NCBI GenBank assembly: GCA_020629895.1
Contig: JAHDCM010000055.1
Span: 1 to 11,712, forward strand
DNA length: 11,712 bases
Reading direction: 5' to 3'
Source: Bacteroidota bacterium
GTDB taxonomy: Bacteria; Bacteroidota; Bacteroidia; Chitinophagales; UBA2359
Positions within the stretch are counted from its first letter, which is position 1. Each line of letters opens with the position of its first letter. Below the pieces are notes generated by a model. It searched no databases and was not told the origin of the DNA. It was given only the letters and a program-made list of their open reading frames with translations. A program made the translations under genes and the position numbers. Positions 1-6,658 of this stretch are shown piece by piece.

Positions 1-110
1 ATCGCTTTTACAAAGGTATAACGCGTAGGGGCGATCCCTTGTGGTCGCCCAGAACGATTGATGATTAAACGTCCGACGGAGCTGCCGCCAGTGTCATTGC
101 TGGTAGATCG
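1..110. repeat. GC-rich dispersed palindrome in leader DNA
   Basis: No convincing gene starts or ends here, although the left flank is cut by the window edge. Positions 29-34 (GGGCGA) and 45-50 (TCGCCC) form a perfect 6-bp inverted repeat around a 10-nt centre. This block, with its flanks to about 110, is clearly richer in G and C than the AT-rich DNA around it. From memory, GGGGCGA-N-TCGCCC palindromes of this type are scattered between genes in many bacterial genomes and give rise to spurious reading frames. Calling it a dispersed repeat is therefore recognition, not a search result. A plus-strand frame is open from 3 to 68 and could be the tail of an upstream gene, but nothing in it is recognisable. 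Confidence 0.45.
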
Positions 111-146
111 ATGATGAAATTTAATAGTATGAGTAAAAAAGTTATT

Positions 147-1232
147 ATGAAAAAAACATATCTTATAACCTTATTGACGCTTGCTTTAGGGGCAATGCTT
201 TTACACAGTGCTTGTACTAAGGAAGAGCCAGGCCCTACTATTGATTTGGCAGCGATTCCGTATGCAAACTTATCAGCATACAATTTTTTTGAAGGCGATC
301 TTAAAAACATGAGTCCGACAGAGGGAGTATTGCCTTACGATCTGAACACGCCCTTATTTTCGGACTATGCCGCTAAGGCGCGTTTTATTTATCTTCCTGA
401 TGGGCAAGCGGCACAGTACACCGCAGAAGATATGTTTGACTATCCAGTGGGAACGATCATCATCAAAACTTTTTATTATGATAATGATTTTCGTGACCCT
501 AGTCAAGGACGACGTATTTTAGAAACCCGTTTATTAATTCATAAATCGACAGGGTGGATACCTGCTTCTTATATTTGGAATGAGGCGCAAGATGCGGCTA
601 CGTTTACCATTTTGAGTGAGTTTATGGATGTGGAGTGGGTGCATGATGATGGTAGCCAACGAAGTACCAATTATTATATGCCCAATAAAAATGACTGTAA
701 GGGCTGTCATAGTTTTGATGGCAAGTTATTGCCAATTGGCCCAAGAGCAAGAAACCTCAACAAAAACTATGATTATGTAGATGGTGCGATGAACCAGTTA
801 GATAAATGGGTGGCAATGGGCTATTTAGAAGGAGTGCCTGCTATGTCGGAAGTAGCGAAAGCAGCGGTATGGGATGACCCTAGTACGGGCGACTTGAATG
901 CTAGGGCTAGAGCTTATTTGGATGTAAATTGCGCACATTGTCATAGTCCGAATGGGCCTGCGAAAAACTCTGCCTTGTTTTTAGATTTTGGAGAAGAAGA
1001 TAATTTTAATTTGGGCTTTTGTAAGCAGCCGATTGCTGCGGGGAAAGGTTCGGGAGGCCGTCAGTTTACGATTATTCCTGGTGATCCCGATGGTTCGATT
1101 ATGCCTTATCGTATGAATTCGAATGTGATAGATGTGGCGATGCCTGAATTGGGTAGAACCATGATTCATGAGGAGGGAGTAGCACTAATACGGGACTGGA
1201 TTGCTTCTTTTCCTGCTGATATTTGTGAATGA
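147..1232 (+). CDS. Secreted diheme c-type cytochrome, SO2930/HNE_0200-like family
   Basis: Protein of 361 aa from ATG 147. That start puts a lysine-led hydrophobic signal segment at residues 2-19, followed by HSAC with Cys23 as a likely lipidation site. An in-frame ATG at 111 would only add 12 polar residues ahead of the signal, so I prefer 147. Two heme-binding CxxCH motifs are visible: CKGCH (184-188) and CAHCH (262-266). Met319 and Met332 are possible distal heme ligands, and Cys292 and Cys360 could pair in a disulfide. The N-terminal half, with a PLFSDY segment near 69-74 and a conserved beta-rich region to about 175, resembles the family annotated as SO2930-type diheme cytochromes. Inferred role: electron transfer in the periplasm or at the membrane; the redox partner is unknown. 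The next gene is convergent, so this gene is probably last in its transcript. Confidence 0.85.
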   Translation: MKKTYLITLLTLALGAMLLHSACTKEEPGPTIDLAAIPYANLSAYNFFEGDLKNMSPTEGVLPYDLNTPLFSDYAAKARFIYLPDGQAAQYTAEDMFDYPVGTIIIKTFYYDNDFRDPSQGRRILETRLLIHKSTGWIPASYIWNEAQDAATFTILSEFMDVEWVHDDGSQRSTNYYMPNKNDCKGCHSFDGKLLPIGPRARNLNKNYDYVDGAMNQLDKWVAMGYLEGVPAMSEVAKAAVWDDPSTGDLNARARAYLDVNCAHCHSPNGPAKNSALFLDFGEEDNFNLGFCKQPIAAGKGSGGRQFTIIPGDPDGSIMPYRMNSNVIDVAMPELGRTMIHEEGVALIRDWIASFPADICE

Positions 1233-1286
1233 TCCTGCGCAAGGGATAGAAGCGGTAGCTTGCTGAAGTGGAAAAGCAGTGCGGCT

Positions 1287-1326
1287 TTTGCTGGCAGGGC
1301 TGACAGCGGAAGACACTGCCAGCAAA
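1287..1326. repeat. 11-bp perfect inverted repeat
   Basis: TTTGCTGGCAG (1287-1297) is exactly complementary to CTGCCAGCAAA (1316-1326), with an 18-nt loop. It lies 54 nt downstream of the cytochrome stop. It is not directly followed by a T-run, so it is a poor rho-independent terminator. It could stabilise the 3' end of the cytochrome mRNA or be part of the larger repeat. Confidence 0.6.
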
Positions 1327-1363
1327 TATAGCCAAACGCTTTTTCTATGAGGCAACTACAAGC

Positions 1364-1452
1364 GGATAGCCCGACCCCCTTTTGGTTGAAAAAGATACTA
1401 TCAACAAGATGTTGGTAGTATCTTTTTTAACCAAAAGGGGGATGCGCCCAAC
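1364..1452 (+). repeat. Conserved-end palindromic element, copy 1 (31-bp stem)
   Basis: The element begins GGATAGCCCGACCCC (1364-1378) and ends CGCCCAAC (1445-1452). The arms 1375-1405 and 1411-1441 pair over 31 positions around a 5-nt loop (AAGAT, 1406-1410). Twenty-nine pairs are Watson-Crick and two (1388/1428 and 1401/1415) are G-U in plus-strand RNA. A second element with the same ends and nearly the same length, but a different stem, is at 11623-11712 on the opposite strand. It lies between convergent genes and may act as a terminator or mRNA-end structure. It lacks a T-run after the stem, so classic intrinsic termination is not obvious. Confidence 0.8.
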
Positions 1453-1460
1453 AAAGTAAT

Positions 1461-1507
1461 AAAAAGAAAAAAGGCTTGTACACTTACCTAATCGTGTACA
1501 AGCCTTT
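1461..1507 (-). terminator. Rho-independent terminator of the SPOR/OmpA gene
   Basis: Arms 1470-1483 and 1494-1507 form a perfect 14-bp stem (AAAGGCTTGTACAC and its complement) with a 10-nt loop. On the minus strand it is followed by a T-rich tract, complementary to the A-rich run 1461-1472. It begins 26 nt past the stop codon of the leftward gene at 1534, which is a standard arrangement. On the plus strand the tail is only a short T-run, so activity for the rightward cytochrome transcript would be weaker. Confidence 0.85.
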
Positions 1508-1533
1508 GATTTTTAGATTAAGAATAAGAATCT

Positions 1534-2361
1534 TTAGTCTACGCTTAGATGGCTAGGAACAATAATAGGTTCTACAATATCCATTTTCACTTCTTGCGCA
1601 TATACTTGCAATTCTACACGTCTATTTAGTTGTCTTCCTTCGGGAGCGTCCATGCCACCAATGTCATTTTTGGCAATGGGACTTTCTTCTCCAAAGGCCA
1701 CATCGCGTAAGCGAGAACGCTGAATGCCGTTACTAGTAAGGTAGCTTATAACAGACGAGGTTCTTCGTTTTGCTAATCGCTCGTTATATTCTTTTGATCC
1801 TTTCGAATCGGTGTGACCATGTACTTCTACTTTATAAGAAGGGTTTTGGTTGAGTAGTGTAATTAGTTCAGTAAGGTCAGAAATACTTTTTGAACGTAGG
1901 TCTGAACGGTCAAAATCGAAGAAAATATTTCGAATTTGAACGCGAACAGGAGCAACTTCAATAATTTTAGGAGGAGGAGGTGGCGGTGCAATTTTTTTCA
2001 CCGGTTCCGGTTGGCTACATTCTCTTGCACAATTGGGATTTAATTCGGCAGGACTGACCACTCGTGCATAGGGAAATCCCTTGCCAGTGATGTCTCCTAA
2101 AGCTGCTTGTGCTTCTTCTTCACTAGCATAGCTGCCATAATAATAAGCTGTGAAGTTGTTTTTTCGATCTGAACGAACACCTGTTAAGCCACGTTCAGAA
2201 AATAAATTGGAGGGAATTCCATCCTTAAAAGCGGCAACTTGGATGGTGTAGCTGCCTGATCCAGCAGCCGTTTGAGCGAGGGTTGTTTGATTGGAAGTTA
2301 CAAAAAGAACTGTCATAATCATACATACCAAAGACAATTGCTTTGTTAAATGATATAGCAT
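1534..2361 (-). CDS. SPOR and OmpA-like domain cell-wall-binding protein
   Basis: Protein of 275 aa. Residues 1-30 look like a signal peptide, with probable cleavage after TTLAQ. Residues 38-102 resemble a SPOR domain (YTIQVAAF start, then YYYGSYASEEEAQAAL), a fold that binds denuded glycan strands. Residues 117-137 are a Pro-rich linker with six consecutive prolines. Residues 146-253 are an OmpA C-terminal (Pal-like) domain: IFFDFD (146-151), HGHTDSKGS (181-189), ERLAKRR (194-200) and GRQLNRRVEL (242-251). Asp185 and Arg200 match the pair that holds diaminopimelate in OmpA-type domains. There is no beta-barrel, so it should be a periplasmic or outer-membrane-associated peptidoglycan binder and not a porin. 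Cys111 and Cys115 may form a disulfide. It appears to be transcribed alone and ends at its own terminator. Confidence 0.88.
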   Translation of the reverse strand: MLYHLTKQLSLVCMIMTVLFVTSNQTTLAQTAAGSGSYTIQVAAFKDGIPSNLFSERGLTGVRSDRKNNFTAYYYGSYASEEEAQAALGDITGKGFPYARVVSPAELNPNCARECSQPEPVKKIAPPPPPPKIIEVAPVRVQIRNIFFDFDRSDLRSKSISDLTELITLLNQNPSYKVEVHGHTDSKGSKEYNERLAKRRTSSVISYLTSNGIQRSRLRDVAFGEESPIAKNDIGGMDAPEGRQLNRRVELQVYAQEVKMDIVEPIIVPSHLSVD

Positions 2362-2420
2362 ACGTATGAATTTAAGGTTAGTAAAAATTAAATGTAAAGT
2401 TAAGATATATCTTCTCTGTT

Positions 2421-2443
2421 TACCTAAGATGATTTATTAGGTA
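2421..2443. repeat. 7-bp inverted repeat upstream of the SPOR/OmpA gene
   Basis: TACCTAA (2421-2427) and TTAGGTA (2437-2443) are perfect complements around a 9-nt centre, 60-82 nt upstream of the leftward start codon. A near match to the Bacteroidota -7 box lies at 2395-2402 on the minus strand (TAACTTTA), but I found no matching -33 box. The repeat could be an operator or a 5' leader hairpin, or chance in AT-rich DNA. Confidence 0.35.
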
Positions 2444-2565
2444 GTAAGAGTAGAAAGGGTTTGAAAAATTGCAGGGGTTTTTTTAGTGTAGGAATTGAGT
2501 TTTACCCATATTAAAAACGAACGCTTAATATTACAAAATAATAGCTATATCTCCTAAAAATACAG

Positions 2566-2588
2566 ACAATTTTATGACATAAAATTGT
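2566..2588. repeat. Perfect 23-bp palindrome (operator or recG terminator)
   Basis: ACAATTTTATG (2566-2576) and CATAAAATTGT (2578-2588) are exact complements around one central base. The site lies 63 nt past the recG stop codon and about 205 nt upstream of the SPOR/OmpA start. On the minus strand it is followed by a short T-run, so an AT-rich terminator for recG is possible. The single-base centre and full symmetry look more like a binding site for a dimeric regulator. Confidence 0.55.
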
Positions 2589-2650
2589 AAACATGGGATT
2601 ATCACGAAATATAAAAAGGAAATAATAAATACTCATAAAAAGAAAATCAC

Positions 2651-4774
2651 TTAGGAAATACGGCTCCATTTACTTCGATTTCCTGCTTTCTGGATGGCTA
2701 GTGAATGTTTAAGTGCTTGGTTTTCAGTTTTTTCTAATGTTGGGTCTGTATCCATCACACGGGCGGCGGCGGCTCTAGCCATGGCCAATAATTTTTGATC
2801 TTTGGTAATATCTGCAATTTTCATTGTCAATATGCCACTTTGTTGTGTTCCTTGCAAATCGCCAGGGCCTCGTAATTTCATATCTACTTCTGCAATTTTG
2901 AATCCGTCGGTAGAATCGACCATTGTTTGCATTCGGATTTTTCCTTCTTTTGTTAACTTATTGTCTGTCATTAAGATACAATAAGACTGCTCACTACCAC
3001 GCCCTACTCGTCCACGAAGTTGGTGTAGTTGTGCTAATCCAAAACGTTCAGCACTTTCAATGATCATCATGGAGGCATTCGGAACATCTACACCTACTTC
3101 GATAACGGTTGTAGCGACTAAAATTTGTGTTTCGCCATTTTTGAAACGATCCATTTCAAAGTCTTTATCAATCGTACTCATTTGTCCGTGTACGACGCTA
3201 ATTTGGTAATCGGGTTGTGGAAATACACGTTGAATACTGTTATAGCCTTCCATCAAATCTTTATATTTGAAATGTTCTGATTCATTGATGAGTGGATAAA
3301 CGACATACACTTGGCGACCTTTTATTATTTCCTGCTTCATCATTTCAAATACGCGCAGGCGTTTATTTTCTTTTAGATGATGGGTAATGATGGGTTTTCG
3401 CCCTGGTGGTAGTTCGTCAATAACAGATACATCTAAATCGCCATAGACTGTCATGGCTAACGTACGTGGAATAGGAGTTGCGGTCATGACTAGTATATGG
3501 GGTGGTTGTTCGTTTTTAGTCCATAAACGCGCCCGTTGTGCTACTCCAAAACGGTGTTGTTCATCAATAATAACCATCCCTAAATTTTGAAAAGCAACGG
3601 CATCTTCAATCAGAGCATGAGTTCCTACTAGAATATGGTTCATCCCTAGTAATAATTTTTCCAAAATATTACGTCGAGCGCGACCTTTTACAGAGCCTGT
3701 CAATAATTCTACGTCCATATCCATTTCTGCTACCATCTTAGAAATGCTGTGGTAATGTTGTTGGGCTAAAATTTCGGTAGGAGCCATTAAGCAGGCTTGA
3801 AAACCGTTGTCAATAGCCATAAGCATAGTCATTAGTCCAACAATTGTTTTTCCACTTCCTACATCTCCTTGTAACAAACGGTTCATTTGCGCGCCTCCTA
3901 ATGTATCTCGACGAATTTCTTTGAGTACGCGTTTTTGCGCGCCTGTTAGTTCGAAAGGTAGTTTTTCGTGGAAAAATGTGTTGAAATAATCCCCTAGTTG
4001 TGGAAATATATAGCCTTTAAATTTGCGTTGACGGTTCATTTTCATCAAATACAAATCCATCTGTAACATAAATAGCTCTTCGAATTTCAGGCGTTGGCGC
4101 GCGCGTACTAAGAGGGTATCTGATTCGGGGAGGTGAACATTTCTATAAGCACTTGCTCGGCCTGTTAGTTGATATTCTTGCCGAATGGCGGGAGGAATGT
4201 TTTCGGGGATTTCTGTTTCGGGATCAAAGCGATCGAATAAGGCTTTTACCAAGCGATTAATGCCGCGGCTATCCAATCCGCGAGCCTTCAATTTTTCTGT
4301 TGAAGGATAGACAGGTTCAAATCGTCCGTCGAGGCTTAGTACTTCTTCTTTACTGACCAGTTCCATTTGTGGATGCGACATATTAAACCGATTGCGAAAT
4401 AGCGTCGGTTTTCCAAACACTAAATACTCTTGTCCTATTTTTAGGTAAGATTGCTGGTAGGAAATGCCTTTAAACCACACCAATTCGATAGAGCCTGTAT
4501 CGTCACTAAGAAGGGCAGTCATACGGCGTTTAAAGCCTTCTCCTACAATATTAATGTATTTAATGACGCCTTTTAGTTGGACATTTTGGGTGTCTGTGTT
4601 TAAATCTCGAATCTTATACAGTTTGGTTTTATCAACATATCGAAAAGGGAAATACTCTAATAAGTCGCCGAAGGTAAAAATCGCTAATTCTTTTCGTAGT
4701 GTTTCGCCCCGTTTAGGTCCCACTCCTTTTAAGTATTCAATAGGAGTATCTAATATATTATGTGCTTTATTCAA
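2651..4774 (-). CDS. recG: ATP-dependent DNA helicase RecG
   Basis: Protein of 707 aa, about the usual length of RecG. It is a superfamily 2 translocase that remodels stalled replication forks and branch-migrates Holliday junctions. Residues 10-40 contain a helix-hairpin-helix-like segment (YLKGVGPKRGETL), and residues 60-145 form the OB-fold wedge domain that holds the branch point. The helicase core shows motif I GDVGSGKT (303-310, Lys309), motif II DEQH (404-407), motif III TATPIPRT (431-438), motif V near 554-567 (ATTVIEVGVDVPNA) and motif VI QLRGRVGRG (585-593). The C-terminal end has the expected RGPGDLQGTQQSG segment (635-647). The ATG at 4774 gives the normal RecG N-terminus. It is divergent from mmsA across a 242-nt gap. 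No damage or truncation is visible. Confidence 0.97.
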   Translation of the reverse strand: MNKAHNILDTPIEYLKGVGPKRGETLRKELAIFTFGDLLEYFPFRYVDKTKLYKIRDLNTDTQNVQLKGVIKYINIVGEGFKRRMTALLSDDTGSIELVWFKGISYQQSYLKIGQEYLVFGKPTLFRNRFNMSHPQMELVSKEEVLSLDGRFEPVYPSTEKLKARGLDSRGINRLVKALFDRFDPETEIPENIPPAIRQEYQLTGRASAYRNVHLPESDTLLVRARQRLKFEELFMLQMDLYLMKMNRQRKFKGYIFPQLGDYFNTFFHEKLPFELTGAQKRVLKEIRRDTLGGAQMNRLLQGDVGSGKTIVGLMTMLMAIDNGFQACLMAPTEILAQQHYHSISKMVAEMDMDVELLTGSVKGRARRNILEKLLLGMNHILVGTHALIEDAVAFQNLGMVIIDEQHRFGVAQRARLWTKNEQPPHILVMTATPIPRTLAMTVYGDLDVSVIDELPPGRKPIITHHLKENKRLRVFEMMKQEIIKGRQVYVVYPLINESEHFKYKDLMEGYNSIQRVFPQPDYQISVVHGQMSTIDKDFEMDRFKNGETQILVATTVIEVGVDVPNASMMIIESAERFGLAQLHQLRGRVGRGSEQSYCILMTDNKLTKEGKIRMQTMVDSTDGFKIAEVDMKLRGPGDLQGTQQSGILTMKIADITKDQKLLAMARAAAARVMDTDPTLEKTENQALKHSLAIQKAGNRSKWSRIS

Positions 4775-5016
4775 GGTTAAATTTCATTTTATGCTAAAAA
4801 GGATAGTTTTTAGATGTTTAAAATACTATTTTTCTGTAACACAACAAAAAAAGCCTAGTAGAAGGACTCCAATAATAATACTTTTTCGTACCTTAATCTC
4901 CCTTTTTTATAAAAACTCAGAAAAGAATCTTTACATATCGTCCTGCACACCTCCAAGTTAAAAAAGGCATTACAATTGCTACAAAAAAATAAAACAAACC
5001 TTAAAAATAGTCAACA
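4775..5016. other. Divergent intergenic region between recG and mmsA
   Basis: This AT-rich 242-nt gap must hold the promoters for recG (leftward) and mmsA (rightward). I searched both strands by eye for TAnnTTTG with a TTG about 20 bp upstream. I found only one-mismatch -7 candidates (for example TACTTTTT at 4879-4886) with no paired -33 box. There is no strong hairpin and no convincing small gene. A plus-strand reading frame that crosses this gap is mostly the antisense of recG. Confidence 0.5.
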
Positions 5017-6486
5017 ATGGCAGAAGTAAGTTTAAAATACCCAGAAGTAAAGAATTACATTGCTGGGCAGCATGTCGCGAATGGACAAGCTCGTATGGAT
5101 GTTTTATGTCCACTAGATGGATCTCGATTATCTACACTTCCTATGTCGGGGGCAAAAGAATTGGATGAGGCAGTAAAAGCTGCGGAAGCCGCTTTCCCTG
5201 CATGGTCGAATATGCCTATCAAAGAGCGCGTACAAATTTTTTATCGGTATCGTGAATTAATAGTAGCTAACTTAGAAGAGTTAGCTCAATTGGTGCATGA
5301 AGAGAATGGTAAAACAGTTGGAGAAGCTCTTGCAGAAGTAAAGAAAAGTGTCGAATTGACCGAGTTTACTTGTTCATTGCCACAAATTGTTCCAGGTGAA
5401 ATTATGGAAGTAAGTAAAGGAGTAGAATGCCGCACCGAACATGCTCCATTGGGGGTAGTCGCTTGTATTTCTCCGTTTAATTTTCCACACATGGTGCCAC
5501 ATTGGAGTGTGCCGAATGCACTTGCATTAGGAAATTGTGTCATTTTGAAACCTTCAGAAATTGTGCCATTGAGTGCTATTCGGATGGCAGATATGTTGAA
5601 GGAAGCAGGATTACCTGATGGGGTATTTAATGTGGTACATGGAGGTAAGGAGATTGTAGAGGCGATTTGTGATCATCCTAATATTGCTGCGGTCTCTTTT
5701 GTTGGTTCTACAAAAGTAGCAAAGATTGTGTATAAACGTGCGACTTCTACCTTGAAACGTTGTGTGGCATTGGGAGGTGCTAAAAATCACCTTATTGTAT
5801 TGCCCGATGCACATGAAGAAATGGCTGCCACTAATATTGCTGCTTCTATGTCGGGTTGTGCAGGTCAACGCTGTATGGCTGCTGCCGCAATGGTAGGTGT
5901 TGGTGCTGTTGATCATATTGTAGATCGTCTTTGTGTAGAAGCACGTAAAATTGTACCTGGTGAAAACTTGGGAGCAGTTATTTCCAAAGAAGCGAAAGAG
6001 CGTATTGAGCGATATATTAATGAGGCTGAAGCGGCAGGGGCGAAGGTATTGGTTGATGGACGTAATGCTCAAGTTGAGGGAAGTGAAAACGGGTTTTATG
6101 TAGGAGCTACTGTTATTGACCATGTAACGCCAGATATGGCCATTGCAAAAGAAGAGGTCTTTGGGCCAGTTATTGTAGTCATTCGTGCCAAAGATGTAGA
6201 TGAAGCCATTGCTATTGAGAATAGTTCTAATTATGGAAATGCAGCATCGGTCTTTACCCAAAGTGGAGGAATGGCAAGAGAAGTCATGTTGCGTGCAAGT
6301 GCAGGAATGGTAGGGGTAAATATTGGTGTACCAGTACCTCGTGAACCTTTCTCTTTTGGTGGCTGGAATGAATCTAAGTTTGGAGTAGGAGATATAACTG
6401 GAAAAAGTTCGATCCATTTCTGGACACAACTCAAAAAGATAACTACGAAATGGAATCCAGAGGCGAGAACGAATTGGATGTCGTAA
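5017..6486 (+). CDS. mmsA: CoA-acylating (methyl)malonate-semialdehyde dehydrogenase
   Basis: Protein of 489 aa, typical for this aldehyde dehydrogenase subgroup. It oxidises methylmalonate semialdehyde to propionyl-CoA, or malonate semialdehyde to acetyl-CoA, using NAD+ and CoA with loss of CO2. The N-terminal half is the Rossmann NAD domain, with SPFNFP (152-157; Asn155 in the oxyanion hole) and KPSE (178-181). The nucleophile is Cys286 in GQRCMA (284-288). The general-base glutamate of hydrolytic ALDHs (ELGG) is replaced here by Ala251 in ALGGAKN. This is the hallmark of the CoA-acylating type, because the thioester is passed to CoA instead of water. EEVFGPV (379-385) is also conserved. 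The aminotransferase at 6659 follows on the same strand and can supply its semialdehyde substrate, which supports beta-alanine, beta-aminoisobutyrate or valine catabolism. Confidence 0.94.
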   Translation: MAEVSLKYPEVKNYIAGQHVANGQARMDVLCPLDGSRLSTLPMSGAKELDEAVKAAEAAFPAWSNMPIKERVQIFYRYRELIVANLEELAQLVHEENGKTVGEALAEVKKSVELTEFTCSLPQIVPGEIMEVSKGVECRTEHAPLGVVACISPFNFPHMVPHWSVPNALALGNCVILKPSEIVPLSAIRMADMLKEAGLPDGVFNVVHGGKEIVEAICDHPNIAAVSFVGSTKVAKIVYKRATSTLKRCVALGGAKNHLIVLPDAHEEMAATNIAASMSGCAGQRCMAAAAMVGVGAVDHIVDRLCVEARKIVPGENLGAVISKEAKERIERYINEAEAAGAKVLVDGRNAQVEGSENGFYVGATVIDHVTPDMAIAKEEVFGPVIVVIRAKDVDEAIAIENSSNYGNAASVFTQSGGMAREVMLRASAGMVGVNIGVPVPREPFSFGGWNESKFGVGDITGKSSIHFWTQLKKITTKWNPEARTNWMS

Positions 6487-6491
6487 AAAAT

Positions 6492-6645
6492 GTGCGAAGT
6501 GGGAGGCGTGAAGTGCGACGAAATATGGTTGTTGATTAGGTATTTAAACCTCCTACAAAGCATATAAGTAAAATCACAAAACAATAACTGAGGTGCTTTG
6601 TGGTAGGTTCGAAGTATAGAAAATTTCGCGCCTCGCACCTCGCAC
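6492..6645. repeat. 154-nt inverted-repeat element inside the mmsA/aminotransferase gap
   Basis: The outer arms GTGCGAAGTGGGAGGCGTG (6492-6510) and 6627-6645 match as inverted repeats at 16 of 19 positions. The inner arms ACCTCCTACAAAGCA (6548-6562) and 6594-6608 match at 13 of 15. The element begins 5 nt after the mmsA stop and ends 13 nt before the aminotransferase ATG, so it fills the whole gap. GTGCGA is repeated in slightly varied form in the outer arms. This is much more GC-rich at its edges than the surrounding DNA. It may be a miniature mobile or dispersed repeat, or a processing hairpin that separates expression of the two genes. No transposase is present. Confidence 0.7.
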
Positions 6646-6658
6646 AAATAAATTGACT

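Larger units (their letters stand above)
1233..1452. repeat. Composite intergenic repeat region next to the cytochrome stop
   Basis: This 220-nt stretch starts directly after the cytochrome stop codon and holds no gene. It contains an 11-bp perfect hairpin (1287-1297 with 1316-1326), then a spacer, then the conserved-end hairpin element listed separately at 1364-1452. The words AAGCGGTAGC (1251-1260) and AAGCGGATAGC (1360-1370) are similar, so the region may contain an internal duplication. The GC-rich composition and lack of coding signal fit a dispersed Bacteroidota intergenic repeat. I recognise the general look of it but cannot confirm its copy number from one window. Confidence 0.5.

Noticed and set aside
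11..18. TACCTTTG on the minus strand, a full match to the Bacteroidota -7 box
   Set aside because: There is no TTG at a fitting distance upstream and the target would lie outside the window.
111..146. Upstream ATG codons as the cytochrome start
   Set aside because: They add 12 polar residues ahead of a clean lipoprotein signal that starts at 147.
65..310. Minus-strand reading frame of 81 codons at the left edge
   Set aside because: It is antisense to the cytochrome's signal region and runs through the GC-rich repeat at the left; no family resemblance.
1364..1441. Reading the 31-bp hairpin as a simple intrinsic terminator
   Set aside because: No T-run follows the stem on either strand (the next bases are GATGCGCCC on plus), and a conventional terminator already lies at 1461-1507.
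4464..4961. Plus-strand frame of 165 codons crossing the recG start
   Set aside because: Most of it is antisense to the conserved RecG N-terminus, and the product is basic and without domains.
5611..6429. Minus-strand frame of 272 codons within mmsA
   Set aside because: It is the shadow of a well-conserved dehydrogenase; its Tyr/Ser/Thr/Cys/Asn-rich composition is not protein-like.
6492..6645. CRISPR-like array from the repeated GTGCGA words
   Set aside because: The repeats are short, degenerate and inverted, with no regular spacers or cas genes.
6231..6647. Minus-strand frame of 138 codons over the mmsA end and the inverted repeat
   Set aside because: It covers the repeat and the mmsA C-terminus antisense, with no conserved motif.
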